Positions 33,541-42,384 of a stretch of DNA of 64,000 nt are shown piece by piece. The stretch lies in the NCBI GenBank assembly GCA_036489025.1, contig DASXGN010000040.1:1-64000 (forward strand), in the 5' to 3' direction. This stretch comes from Dryocola sp036489025. GTDB lineage: Bacteria; Pseudomonadota; Gammaproteobacteria; Enterobacterales; Enterobacteriaceae. Position numbers and translations under genes: made by a program. Numbering within the stretch: position 1 is the stretch's first letter; the number at the start of each line of letters is the position of its first letter. A model generated the notes under the pieces. It worked only from the letters and a program-made list of their open reading frames with translations. It made no database searches and was not told where the DNA came from.

Positions 33541-34063
33541 TCAGCAGCGCCTCCATGCGGGCAATGAGTTCCGGCAGGGCGTGCGCCCGCTCGCGGGCGC
33601 ACAGAGCGGCGGGCTTTGCGCAGAGAAGGCAGCTGCGCGGCGGCTGAGAGAAATCGCTGCGCGAGAGAAGTTTGCCCTGCGGGCTAAAGACATCGATATC
33701 CCACAGACGGCCCAGCGGGTGCGACTGCTCCAGCGCGATAGCGGCCAGCTTGACCTCACCCGCCGGGGCATCTATCGCCAGCAAACCTTCCGGCCCGCTG
33801 GGCTGCGCCCGGCAGCGCTGCTTCACGATGGGCCACTTTGACTGCTCCGCCTGCTCGCGCAGCGCCCGGAGGCCGATATTAAATATCCGGCGCGTCAGCT
33901 CGCTGTCTTTCACCGGGCCGGGAGCGACCACGGTGAAGGAAATTAGCGTTACGCCGTGCAGCCGGAGCCACTCCTGCTGGCAGTCCTGACGGGCATCCCG
34001 ACCGGCGGCAAGCTCCTTCGGTGTGATAGCGGCGTTTGAAGCGTTGGTGAGATACAGGGGCAT
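33512..34063 (-). CDS. citX: Apo-citrate lyase phosphoribosyl-dephospho-CoA transferase
   Basis: This 183-residue CitX attaches the prosthetic group made by CitG to the serine of the acyl carrier subunit CitD. The segments LISFTVVAPGPVKDSELTRRIFNIG and the DIDVFSPQGKLLSRSDF region match E. coli CitX, as does the Cys cluster in RSCLLCAKPAALCARERAHAL. It starts 3 nt after citF and overlaps citG by 29 nt. Length is normal. Confidence 0.93.
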   Translation of the reverse strand: MPLYLTNASNAAITPKELAAGRDARQDCQQEWLRLHGVTLISFTVVAPGPVKDSELTRRIFNIGLRALREQAEQSKWPIVKQRCRAQPSGPEGLLAIDAPAGEVKLAAIALEQSHPLGRLWDIDVFSPQGKLLSRSDFSQPPRSCLLCAKPAALCARERAHALPELIARMEALLNDAENAARS

Positions 34064-34066
34064 GGT

Positions 34067-35587
34067 TTACTCCTTTACCTGGCGAACAACGTCGATAACC
34101 GAGCCGTCGCGGTAGCGAACGACGGCAATCGTGCGGTCGGTAAACTCAATCGGCTGAGGTTTGCCGGTGAGGGTTTCCGCCCGTTCGCGCAGCCACTCAA
34201 TGGAGACGACTTTTATGCCCGCTTCCAGCAGGCGCTCCGCCAGCTCCGGGCGAGCAGGATTCACGGCGATACCGTGGTCGGTGACCAGAATATCGATGCT
34301 CGATCCCGGCGTGACGCAGGTGGTCACTTCGTCGACGAGTGTGGGAATGCGTCCGCGAACCAGCGGCGCGACGATAATCGACAGCGCGGCGGCCACCGCC
34401 GTGTCGCAGTGGCCGCCGGAAGCGCCGCGCAGCACGCCGTCGGAGCCGGTGAGCACGTTGACGTTAAAGCGCGTGTCGATCTCCAGCGCGCTCAGCACCA
34501 CCACGTCCAGCCTGTCCACCGACGCGCCCTTCGAGCCCCAGTTGGCGTACTGATTGGCGCTGATTTCAATGTGGTTTGGGTTACGCGCCAGCGATTCGGC
34601 GGCGGCGCGGTCAAAGCTCTGCACGTCGAGCAGCTTTTTGATCAGCCCTTTCTCATGCAGATCGACCATCGTCGAGGTGATGCCGCCCAGCGCGAATCCG
34701 GCGTGAATCCCCCGGCTGCGCATTTTGTCCTCCAGGAAGCGGGTTACCGCCAGCGAAGCGCCGCCGGTGCCGGTTTGCAGCGAGAAGCCTTCCTTGAAAT
34801 AGCCGGAGTTGACCACCACATCCGCCGCGCTGCGGGCGATCAGCAGTTCGCGCGGGTTGGAGGTCATTCGCGTGGCGTCCGCGCCGATCTTGTCGGCGTC
34901 GCCCACCGCGTCGACCTGCACGATCAAATCCACCCGATCCTGAAGAATGCTGGCCGGGCTGTGCGGATAGGGCAGCAGCTCTTCCACCAGCAGCACGACC
35001 TGGCGGGCGTTTTCGGCATCCACTTTGGCGTAGCCCAGCGAGCCGCAGCAGGCTTTGCCGGTATAGCCATTGGCATTGCCAAACGGGTCGCTGGCGGGCA
35101 CGCCGAGAAAGGCCACGTCGATGTTCAGCTCGCCGCTGTTGACCAGCTGAACGCGTCCGCCGTGTGAGTGAATTTGCACCGGCTCGGCCAGCAGGCCGCG
35201 TGAGATCTCTTCCGCCAGCGGGCCGCGCAGCCCGGAGGTGTAAATGCGGCTGACGACGTTATTGCGGATGTGCTCCACCAGCGGCGCGTGGCAGTCGCTC
35301 AGCGAACTGGAGGCCAGCGTCAGATTTTTAAAGCCCATTCTGGCGAGGGTTTCCATCACCGCGTTGAGCGTCAGGTCGCCGCCGCGAAACGCGTGGTGGA
35401 AGGAGATGGTCATACCGTCGTGCAGCCCGGAGCGGCGAATGGCTTCTTCAAGAGAGGCGCAGAGTTTTTTGTCGCGAGGCTTCTGCGTTTGCAGGTTAAG
35501 TTTCGACACGTTCTGCCAGGCCTGAAGATCGCTTTCGCTCTGCTGCTGCCAGGCGTTGAGGCGGCCCTGTCGTTGAGTGTGGGTCAT
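34067..35587 (-). CDS. citF: Citrate lyase alpha subunit (citrate:acetyl-ACP transferase)
   Basis: This 506-residue alpha subunit swaps acetyl for citryl on the acyl carrier CitD. It aligns almost throughout with E. coli CitF (510 residues), including FHHAFRGGDLTLN, SSLSDCHAPLVEHIR, SHGGRVQLVNSGELNIDV, ISANQYANWGSKGA and NVLTGSDGVLRGASGGHCD. It belongs to the CoA-transferase fold. The gene ends 3 nt before citX and starts 9 nt after citE. Confidence 0.95.
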   Translation of the reverse strand: MTHTQRQGRLNAWQQQSESDLQAWQNVSKLNLQTQKPRDKKLCASLEEAIRRSGLHDGMTISFHHAFRGGDLTLNAVMETLARMGFKNLTLASSSLSDCHAPLVEHIRNNVVSRIYTSGLRGPLAEEISRGLLAEPVQIHSHGGRVQLVNSGELNIDVAFLGVPASDPFGNANGYTGKACCGSLGYAKVDAENARQVVLLVEELLPYPHSPASILQDRVDLIVQVDAVGDADKIGADATRMTSNPRELLIARSAADVVVNSGYFKEGFSLQTGTGGASLAVTRFLEDKMRSRGIHAGFALGGITSTMVDLHEKGLIKKLLDVQSFDRAAAESLARNPNHIEISANQYANWGSKGASVDRLDVVVLSALEIDTRFNVNVLTGSDGVLRGASGGHCDTAVAAALSIIVAPLVRGRIPTLVDEVTTCVTPGSSIDILVTDHGIAVNPARPELAERLLEAGIKVVSIEWLRERAETLTGKPQPIEFTDRTIAVVRYRDGSVIDVVRQVKE

Positions 35588-35596
35588 GATTTGTCC

Positions 35597-36505
35597 TTAT
35601 TCTTCACGAATGCCGGAAAGCTCCGCTCTGGCCAGAACCAGGCGCGCGCGTTCGATAACCGGGCTGTCGACCATTTTGCCGTTGAGCGATACTACGCCGC
35701 GCCCTTCGCGGGCGGAGGCTTCGGCGGCTTCCACCACGCGCTGCGCGTGATCCACTTCCTTTTGCGTCGGGGCGTAGAGGTTGTGCAACAGCTCAATCTG
35801 GCGCGGGTTGATCAGCGATTTGCCGTCGAATCCCAGCTGTTTGATGTGCGCCGCTTCATGCAGGAAGCCCGCCTCGTTGTTGGCGTCGGAATAGACGGTG
35901 TCGAATGCCTGAATGCCCGCGGCGCGGGCGGCCTGCAATATAGAGCAGCGGGCGAACAGCAGCTCCACGCCTTCTGGCGAGCGCTCGGTGCGCAGGTTTC
36001 TCACATAGTCTTCCGCACCAAGGGCAATGCCGATAAGCCGCTGGGAAGCGTGCGCGATGGCGGTAGCCTGGGTTATGCCCTGTGCGGATTCGATGGCCGC
36101 CAGCAATCCGGTGCTGCCCGGTTCGCGCCCGCACTCCTGTTCAATACGCAGAATTTCGCTTTCGATGTCGATGACGTCCCGCGCGGTGTCGGTTTTTGGC
36201 AGGCGAACGATATCGGCCCCGCCGCGCACCACCGCTTCCAGGTCGGCGACGCCGTATTCTGAATCCAGGGCGTTGACCCGCACGATGGTTTCAATTTCCT
36301 GATAAAGCGGGTGCTGAAGAGCGTGATAAACGAGGCGGCGGGCGGCGTCTTTTTCGCGCAGGACAACGGAGTCTTCCAGGTCGAACATCAGCGCGTCGGC
36401 CCGGTAGATAAAGGCATTGCTGACCATGGCGGCGTTGGCGCCGGGCACGAACAGCATGCTGCGGCGGGTGCGGCTTTTACGAGCGAGGGCGACGGGAGCA
36501 ATCAT
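35597..36505 (-). CDS. citE: Citrate lyase beta subunit (citryl-ACP lyase)
   Basis: This 302-residue CitE of the HpcH/HpaI-like TIM-barrel family cleaves citryl-ACP to oxaloacetate and acetyl-ACP with a metal ion. Visible motifs are RSMLFVPGANAAMV, DALMFDLEDSV (metal Glu/Asp), VRLPKTDTARDV, LAAIESAQGI and IALGAEDYVRNLRTERSPEG. ATG at 36505 gives the E. coli length and an ATGA overlap with citD; the ATG at 36520 is less likely. Citrate cleavage yields oxaloacetate, which goes to succinate by the reductive branch. Confidence 0.95.
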   Translation of the reverse strand: MIAPVALARKSRTRRSMLFVPGANAAMVSNAFIYRADALMFDLEDSVVLREKDAARRLVYHALQHPLYQEIETIVRVNALDSEYGVADLEAVVRGGADIVRLPKTDTARDVIDIESEILRIEQECGREPGSTGLLAAIESAQGITQATAIAHASQRLIGIALGAEDYVRNLRTERSPEGVELLFARCSILQAARAAGIQAFDTVYSDANNEAGFLHEAAHIKQLGFDGKSLINPRQIELLHNLYAPTQKEVDHAQRVVEAAEASAREGRGVVSLNGKMVDSPVIERARLVLARAELSGIREE

Positions 36506-36798
36506 TGGCCATTCCCCCACGGCAGGGCGGCAACGTCGCCCGCACGAACCAGCAGCGTCTCCAGGCGGGCGCGCAAAATGCAGTCCAGCGCGCCTTTGTC
36601 GTCGACGATTAGCTGAACGCCGCTGACCTCGTACTGGGCCAGCAGCGAGAGGAGAGTGGCGCGGATGGCGTCTCCAAACTGTTTCTCGACGCTGCTGCTG
36701 ATTTGCAGGTCAATCTCTGGCGTGTCGAGGGGGGCGATGCGGATCATCACATCACCCGATTCCAGGGTGCCGGCGACGGCGGGGCGGGTAATTTTCAT
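36502..36798 (-). CDS. citD: Citrate lyase gamma subunit (acyl carrier protein)
   Basis: This 98-residue carrier subunit has the prosthetic-group serine at position 14 in GTLESGDVMIRI. CitG and CitX place a phosphoribosyl-dephospho-CoA group there, and CitC acetylates it. It overlaps citC and citE by 4 nt at each side (ATGA), giving tight translational coupling of the lyase subunits. Confidence 0.95.
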   Translation of the reverse strand: MKITRPAVAGTLESGDVMIRIAPLDTPEIDLQISSSVEKQFGDAIRATLLSLLAQYEVSGVQLIVDDKGALDCILRARLETLLVRAGDVAALPWGNGQ

Positions 36799-37871
36799 TT
36801 TTCACCTGTAGTTAATGCGGATTCTGGTTGCCTGCCCGAAGCGCGCTGCTCGCGAGCCTCCAGCATGCGGAGCAAATACTCTCGGGTTGCCTCAGGAACC
36901 AGCATCTCAAGAGCGGCGAGATCTTTTTTCACCAGCAGCTGACGTACCCACGAGGCGGAGATCGCCATGCCGTGCCAGGTCAGACGCTCAATTTCCACCA
37001 GCTCAATGGGCGGTGCATCGCAGGCGGGGTCGGCCAGCAGGCGGCGCATGTCGGCGTTGTATCCGGCGGTGACTTTGCAAAACGGCTCGGTGCCGACGAA
37101 GCGATGGGTGATGCCGAGCGCCGGAGCGAGGTGCTGGCGAAATATTTGCAGATCGATTTCCGTGTAGCAGTGGTTGATGACGCTCTGTTCTTTGATGAAG
37201 TAGCAGGGGAAGGTGGCGCGGGAAATCATGTATTCGGAGCCGCGGTGAACGGTGACGCGGGGAATATCGCCGGAGCCGGCACGCACCAGCGCCAGGCGGT
37301 CTTCATAAGGGAAGCGCGAGGTATCTTCCTTGACCAGAAAAACGTGCAGCCAGTCGCACTGCCCGGCGGCCTTTTGAATCAGGTAGCGGTGGCCGCTGGT
37401 GAAAGGGTTGGCGTTCATCACGATGCAGCCGATTTTCCTGCCGTCGTGCCGCAGGGTGGTGAGATAGCTGGCGTAGCGCTGGAGCCGAGAGGCGCTGTTT
37501 TCCATCAGCACCATGATGCCGGGCACGCTGGCGATGGTGTAAAAACCGCACTGCTTAAAGAGCGCTTCATTTGCGCTTTTGGTGTAGATGAACAGGTTGG
37601 TGTGCTGGCGGTCGTAGGCCAGATTGATCAGTTCAGTGGCAAGCGTCAGCGCCAGCCCTTCGCCGCGCACCGATTCGCTGATGGCAACGCACTTGATGAT
37701 ATTGTCGGCGATCCCCCCGCAGGCGATGAGCTGCTCGCCGCGGGTAACGGTAATAAAGACTTCTACCGTAGTGTCGATACTCAGATCGTTGGCGCGAAGA
37801 AAACGCGTTATCTCAGCCATTTTCTTATTTTCGGAGCGCTTCACCTGAGTGAATACGGTATTACCAAACAT
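36795..37871 (-). CDS. citC: Citrate lyase synthetase ([citrate (pro-3S)-lyase] ligase)
   Basis: This 358-residue ligase activates citrate lyase by acetylating its thiol prosthetic group with acetate and ATP. An N-terminal GNAT-like part (SESVRGEGLALTLATELINLAY) is joined to a nucleotidylyltransferase-like part with the motif NANPFTSGHRYLI and SASWVRQLL. The start MFGNTVFTQVKRSENKKMAE is nearly that of E. coli CitC. It is the first gene of the minus-strand citCDEFXGT operon, so transcription begins in the 385-nt region shared with citA. Confidence 0.95.
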   Translation of the reverse strand: MFGNTVFTQVKRSENKKMAEITRFLRANDLSIDTTVEVFITVTRGEQLIACGGIADNIIKCVAISESVRGEGLALTLATELINLAYDRQHTNLFIYTKSANEALFKQCGFYTIASVPGIMVLMENSASRLQRYASYLTTLRHDGRKIGCIVMNANPFTSGHRYLIQKAAGQCDWLHVFLVKEDTSRFPYEDRLALVRAGSGDIPRVTVHRGSEYMISRATFPCYFIKEQSVINHCYTEIDLQIFRQHLAPALGITHRFVGTEPFCKVTAGYNADMRRLLADPACDAPPIELVEIERLTWHGMAISASWVRQLLVKKDLAALEMLVPEATREYLLRMLEAREQRASGRQPESALTTGEK

Positions 37872-38256
37872 GACTTAAAAATCCCTGTTATTTGTCTGCT
37901 GCGCGGGTCGGCGACGCGGTCGGCTATATGTTGCAAATTAATAACGATTTGTCGTTAATTGTTACGGTGGCGTTTTTGGCTATTGTTTTGCCGCCGTGGA
38001 AAGGATCGTACGAACTATTTTGTTTGTGAATTTTGATATGTTTCACAAAGGGTTAAGTGGTTTAAATAGACTATATGGTTTTTATTTTCTTAATTATTTC
38101 TAAGGCGTGATAAGGCGTGGTTTTTATTTGCTTAATTGATTTAATATGTGGAATCTGTAACGATTCCCAGCAAGGGAGGTGGACGGAATGGAAACAAATC
38201 CATTACATTTCACCGGCGCTCGTTAATCAAAACGCAGCCTGAAAAAGGAACTGGCG
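37872..38256. promoter_or_regulatory. citC-citA divergent control region with A/T-rich direct repeats
   Basis: This 385-nt AT-rich region separates the citrate lyase operon and the citAB genes. Near citC there is an inverted repeat (TAACGA-TTTG-TCGTTA, 37942-37957). In the middle lie widely spaced arms TTTGTGAA (38023-38030) and TTCACAAA (38042-38049). Toward citA there are two near-identical 23-nt direct repeats starting GGTTTTTATTT at 38077 and 38119, exactly 42 bp apart, separated by a tandem 10-mer (TAAGGCGTGA/TAAGGCGTGG, 38101-38120). Homologous intergenic regions are bound by the response regulator CitB/DpiA, which prefers A/T-rich DNA, so the 42-bp-spaced repeats are the best candidates. 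Confidence 0.7.
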
Positions 38257-39888
38257 ATGTCTGGCAGGACAAAAGTAAGGGAATTTCGCTTTCTGCATCG
38301 AATGGCTTTCCCTTTACGTATATTTCTTTTACTTCTTTTGATCTCCCTTCTATTAATTGCCGCGCTCGGCAAGTATTTATCCGCCAGCTTTGAAGATTAT
38401 TTGACCCGTCACGTGCGGGATATGGCGATGAACCAGGCCAGAATTATCGCGGCAAACGATAGCCTGGTGGAAGCGGTGAAGCAGCGGGACAGCGCTCGCC
38501 TTGCCGTGCTGGTCGGCAAAATGGCCACCGGCTCGGATCTGGATTACGTGGTCATCGGCGATCGGCATTCCATTCGGCTTTATCATCCTAACCCCGAGAA
38601 AATTGGCGAGCCGATGCAGTGGACGAAGCCCGGCGCGCTGGAAAAGGGCGAAAGCTACTTCATTACCGGCAAAGGGTCGATTGGCATGGCGATGCGCGCC
38701 AAGACGCCGATTTTTGACGAGCATGGGCAGGTGATTGGCGTGGTATCGCTGGGCTATCTGGTCAGCAAAATTGACAGCTGGCGACTCGATTTCCTGCTGC
38801 CGCTCGCCGGCGTGTTTGTGCTGATTCTGCTGGTTCTGATGCTGCTTGCCTGGCTATTCGCTGCCCATATCCGGCGGCAGATGATGGGCATGGAGCCACG
38901 GCAGATTGCCCGGGTGGTGCGCCAGCAGGAGGCGCTTTTCGGTTCGGTGTTTGAAGGACTTATCGCTGTCGATCCGGACGGGCTTATTACCGCCATTAAC
39001 CGCAACGCTCGCAGAATGCTGGGGCTGCGTTCCCCCGGTCGCCAGTGGCTGGGCAAACCCATCGCTGAGGTTGTCAGCCCTGCGGGCTTTTTCACGGAAA
39101 AAATTGAAGAGAAGCGGCAGGATGTCATCTGCGTATTTAACGGCCTGAGCGTGATTGCGAACCGGGGGGCGATTCGTTCAGGCGAGGAGCTTTTGGGGGC
39201 GATTATCAGCTTTCGCAGCAAGGATGAAATCAGCACCCTTAACGCCCAGCTGACCCAGGTAAAGCAGTACGTTGAGAGCCTGCGGGCGGTGCGCCACGAG
39301 CATCTGAACTGGATGTCGACGCTAAGCGGCCTGCTGCAAATGAAAGAGTACGACCGGGTGCTGGCGATGGTGAAAGGGGAATCGCAGGCGCAGCAGTCGC
39401 TGATTGATTCCCTGCGTGAGAATTTCAACGACCGTCAGGTGGCCGGGCTGCTTTTTGGCAAATGGCAGCGTGCCCGCGAGCTTGGCGTGACGCTGAATAT
39501 TCTTCCCGGTAGCCAGCTCCGCCAGCTGCCTGAAGGCCTGGACAGCACCGAATTCGCCGCCGTGCTCGGCAATCTGCTGGATAACGCCTTCGAGGCCAGC
39601 CTGAATCATCCGCAGGGCGAGAAGTCCGTTGAACTTTGGCTTAGCGACGAAGGTGACGAGGTGATTATTGAAGTGGCCGACTGCGGCTGCGGCGTACCGG
39701 ATGCGCTGCGGGAAGCCATATTCGAGCGGGGCGTGAGTACCAAGGCCGATACGGCAGGCGAGCACGGTATCGGGCTGTATCTTATCGCCAGCTATGTCGG
39801 GCGCTGCGGCGGGGTGATTACCCTTGAGAATAACCAGCCGAGCGGCGCTTTGTTTACCGTTTTTATTCCGAAAGTGAAGAAAGATTGA
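38257..39888 (+). CDS. citA: Citrate-sensing histidine kinase
   Basis: This 543-residue CitA/DpiB-type sensor has two membrane segments (about 20-40 and 176-202) flanking a periplasmic PAS-like citrate-binding domain (YVVIGDRHSIRLYHPNPEKIG, KGSIGMAMRAKTPIFDEHGQVIGVVSLGYL). A cytoplasmic PAS domain follows (about 218-320). The phosphorylated His lies in AVRHEHLNWMSTLSGL (about residue 346), followed by the catalytic domain with NLLDNAFEAS, DCGCGVPD and EHGIGLYL. It senses extracellular citrate and signals to CitB. It overlaps citB by 4 nt. The orthologue in E. coli is DpiB. Confidence 0.94.
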   Translation: MSGRTKVREFRFLHRMAFPLRIFLLLLLISLLLIAALGKYLSASFEDYLTRHVRDMAMNQARIIAANDSLVEAVKQRDSARLAVLVGKMATGSDLDYVVIGDRHSIRLYHPNPEKIGEPMQWTKPGALEKGESYFITGKGSIGMAMRAKTPIFDEHGQVIGVVSLGYLVSKIDSWRLDFLLPLAGVFVLILLVLMLLAWLFAAHIRRQMMGMEPRQIARVVRQQEALFGSVFEGLIAVDPDGLITAINRNARRMLGLRSPGRQWLGKPIAEVVSPAGFFTEKIEEKRQDVICVFNGLSVIANRGAIRSGEELLGAIISFRSKDEISTLNAQLTQVKQYVESLRAVRHEHLNWMSTLSGLLQMKEYDRVLAMVKGESQAQQSLIDSLRENFNDRQVAGLLFGKWQRARELGVTLNILPGSQLRQLPEGLDSTEFAAVLGNLLDNAFEASLNHPQGEKSVELWLSDEGDEVIIEVADCGCGVPDALREAIFERGVSTKADTAGEHGIGLYLIASYVGRCGGVITLENNQPSGALFTVFIPKVKKD

Positions 39889-40568
39889 TGGCAAAACCAC
39901 TAACGATTCTGATAGTTGAAGATGAAACGCCGCTGGCCGAGATGCACGCCGAGTTTATCCGCCGCTTTCGCGGCTGTGGTCAGGTCTGGCTGGCGGGCGA
40001 TTTAGCCCAGGCGCGGCGGATGATTGAGTGCTTTAAGCCGTCGCTGATCCTGCTGGATAACTATTTGCCCGACGGCAAGGGGATAACGCTTTTGCACGAG
40101 CTCACCCTGGCGCGCTTTGACGGCGGCGTGGTATTTACCACGGCGGCGAGCGATATGGAGACGGTTTCGGAGGCGGTGCGCTGCGGGGCGTTCGACTATC
40201 TGGTCAAGCCGATAGCCTATGAACGTCTCGGGCAAACCCTGGAGCGCTATCAGCAGAGGATGCAGATGCTGGACGGTCACGACAGCGCCAGCCAGCGGCA
40301 AATCGACGATATGTTTAACGCCTATGCGCGGGGTAAGCAGAAGGAGGCGCTGCCCGCCGGCATTGATGCGTTAACGCTTGGTAAAGTGCAGCAGCTGTTT
40401 GCCGATCCGGCGGCGCGGCATACGGCTGAAACCGTGGCGCAGGCCCTGAAGCTGAGCCGCACCACGGCCAGACGATACCTGGAGTTTGCGACCAGCAGGC
40501 AGAAGATTATGGCTGAGATTGATTATGGCAAGGTGGGAAGACCACAGCGCACCTATCGCGCGCTGTGA
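39885..40568 (+). CDS. citB: Response regulator for citrate fermentation genes
   Basis: This 227-residue CitB/DpiA-type regulator has an N-terminal receiver domain with Asp58 in LILLDNYLPDGKG, conserved Thr in VVFTTAAS and Lys in YLVKPIAYERL. The C-terminal domain (about 150-227) has an atypical winged HTH with VAQALKLSRTTARRYLEF. It activates citC and citA promoters when phosphorylated by CitA. In E. coli DpiA also binds A/T-rich replication-origin DNA. It converges on dcuC with 44 nt between the stops, without a clear terminator. Confidence 0.94.
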   Translation: MMAKPLTILIVEDETPLAEMHAEFIRRFRGCGQVWLAGDLAQARRMIECFKPSLILLDNYLPDGKGITLLHELTLARFDGGVVFTTAASDMETVSEAVRCGAFDYLVKPIAYERLGQTLERYQQRMQMLDGHDSASQRQIDDMFNAYARGKQKEALPAGIDALTLGKVQQLFADPAARHTAETVAQALKLSRTTARRYLEFATSRQKIMAEIDYGKVGRPQRTYRAL

Positions 40569-40612
40569 TGAGGGGCCGGGCAGTGAACGCCGTCCGACCC
40601 GTTTAGTTGATA

Positions 40613-41992
40613 TCAGCCGCCAACAATCGCCGCCGACGGAACCAGGATCTCCGTGGCGATAATCACCACCAGCAGCCCCACGCCAATCGGCACCGAGGTG
40701 CGCTTAACCACTTCGAACGGGGAGATTTTTGCCATCCCCGCCACCGCGACCACCACGCCGGAAACCGGTGAGATAGTCCGCCCCAGGTTGGACGCCTGCA
40801 ACATCGGAATCGCCAGGTAGGCCGGATTGATGCCGGAGGAGTGCGCGAGCTTAGGGATCATCTCCACGAAGGCGTAGAACGGCGCGTTGCCTGAGCCGGT
40901 GGTCATCGCCGCCAGCATGGTCAGGATCACCAGCACCAGCATCAGGATAATGCTCGCCGAGCCGAAGGAAGTAGCGATGGAGATCAGGCTCTGAATAAAG
41001 CCGATGGTGCTCAGCCCCTGGGCAAATACCCCCGCCGCAACCAGCAGCATCACCACGTTGGCAAAGGCGTCCGCCATGCCGCGATAGCAGACTTCCAGCC
41101 CGGAGAAGACGCTTTGGGTGTTGAAGCTGCGGAAGAACTCAATGATTGCCGCCAGCAGGATGCAGATCACCAGAATGGTAATAATGTGCAGTTGCGGGCC
41201 CCATTTGCCGTCGAAAATCAGCACGCCGATAATGGGCGTGAAGGGCAGAATGGCGTAGAACGAGGGCGCGGTGGTCTGGATTTCGCTGACGTCGAGCATT
41301 TCGTGGTTGATATGCTCTTTTTTATCCAGGTAGCGCTGCCAGAAGAAGTGTGCAATCGCCATGGCGACGATTGCCGCGATGGAAATCGGCACCGTGGTTT
41401 TAAAGGCAAAGTCTACCAGCGACATTTCCGCCGCCTTGGCCGCTAACACCACGTCGCCGGAGGTGGGCGAGAGAATAATTGCCGCCGGTGAAGCACAGAT
41501 TGCCGCCGCCGCGCCGCGGCTGATACCGACGTTAACCATCACCGGGAACAGCGTGGCCATCAGCAGCACGCCGAGGCCGGTTGCCGAAGAGACGGCCAGC
41601 GACATCAGGCAGGCCACAAAGTAGGCGGCAATCATCAGAATATAAGGCGAGTTGATAAACTTCAGCGGTTTGGAGGCCAGCTTCACCACCATGTCGTTGG
41701 CGCCGATATGCGTCATATAGGCTGCAAAGCCGCAGAGCATCATGATCATCATGCCCAGATCGCCGCCGCGGCTCATCAGCAGTATTTTGACGTATTCGAC
41801 AATATCCGTGGCGGTGTAGCCGGTGCTTTCTGCGCTGGCAGGTAAAACCTGATGGCCCATTAAGGCGCTGATAATCAGTAATAATAAGCCACCGACGAAT
41901 AAGACCCCGGTGGCGGAGTAGCCTTTGATGATGTAGCGGGCTACACCAACAATAACCACAACCCCAATAAGTAATTCCAGAAAAGTAAGCAT
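40613..41992 (-). CDS. dcuC: Anaerobic C4-dicarboxylate transporter
   Basis: This 459-residue membrane protein is the DcuC carrier that exports succinate (or exchanges C4-dicarboxylates) during fermentation. It matches E. coli DcuC almost throughout, with segments such as SRGGDLGMMIMMLCGFAAYM, SSATGLGVLLMATLFPV, GSGNAPFYAFVEMIPKL and LQASNLGRTISPVSGVVVAVAG. The ATG at 41992 with GGGGGA ribosome site gives the E. coli start MLTF; an in-frame ATG at 42061 is rejected. Together with CitT, which imports citrate in exchange for succinate, it fits anaerobic citrate use. Oxygen control cannot be confirmed here as I see no clear FNR box. Confidence 0.94.
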   Translation of the reverse strand: MLTFLELLIGVVVIVGVARYIIKGYSATGVLFVGGLLLLIISALMGHQVLPASAESTGYTATDIVEYVKILLMSRGGDLGMMIMMLCGFAAYMTHIGANDMVVKLASKPLKFINSPYILMIAAYFVACLMSLAVSSATGLGVLLMATLFPVMVNVGISRGAAAAICASPAAIILSPTSGDVVLAAKAAEMSLVDFAFKTTVPISIAAIVAMAIAHFFWQRYLDKKEHINHEMLDVSEIQTTAPSFYAILPFTPIIGVLIFDGKWGPQLHIITILVICILLAAIIEFFRSFNTQSVFSGLEVCYRGMADAFANVVMLLVAAGVFAQGLSTIGFIQSLISIATSFGSASIILMLVLVILTMLAAMTTGSGNAPFYAFVEMIPKLAHSSGINPAYLAIPMLQASNLGRTISPVSGVVVAVAGMAKISPFEVVKRTSVPIGVGLLVVIIATEILVPSAAIVGG

Positions 41993-42384
41993 AATGTCCC
42001 CCGCTGCGCCCGCCGCGATTAATCGGGTCTGAGCGCAACCGAATGCCTGAAAAATAAACAATAGTGAGCTTTGCGCTATTCTGCAAAGCGCTAAGAATGT
42101 GCCTGAGCGGTTAACGAGTTTTTCTGATGGGCGTCAATTTTCACCCACTCCGTTCACCAGACGTGATGCTTTTGCAAGCAGCCCTGCAATTATGACATTT
42201 AGTGATTGATTGTGGTTATTAATTTCTCCCGTGAATAGCAGCTTAATTCGCCATTTGAAGGCAATTAATTAAATTTATATTGCCGGTTTGTTAATTAATA
42301 ACCCAAACGTAAAGCATGCTAAAAATCCTTTAAAATATAAGACGCCCAGGCCTATACTTTCGCCTCATCTTATTCGGGGTTGCT
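41993..42384. promoter_or_regulatory. Intergenic region between dcuC and the copper operon
   Basis: This 392-nt stretch has divergent promoters for dcuC (minus) and the copper-related operon (plus). An inverted repeat (GCTTTGC at 42068-42074 with GCAAAGC at 42083-42089) lies 76 nt upstream of dcuC. The rest becomes AT-rich toward 42340. I found no FNR or CusR box good enough to claim. Confidence 0.45.

Noticed and set aside
41993..42384. FNR box for dcuC or CusR box for the copper operon
   Set aside because: TTGAT-like and TGACA-like fragments occur but without the correct partner at correct spacing.
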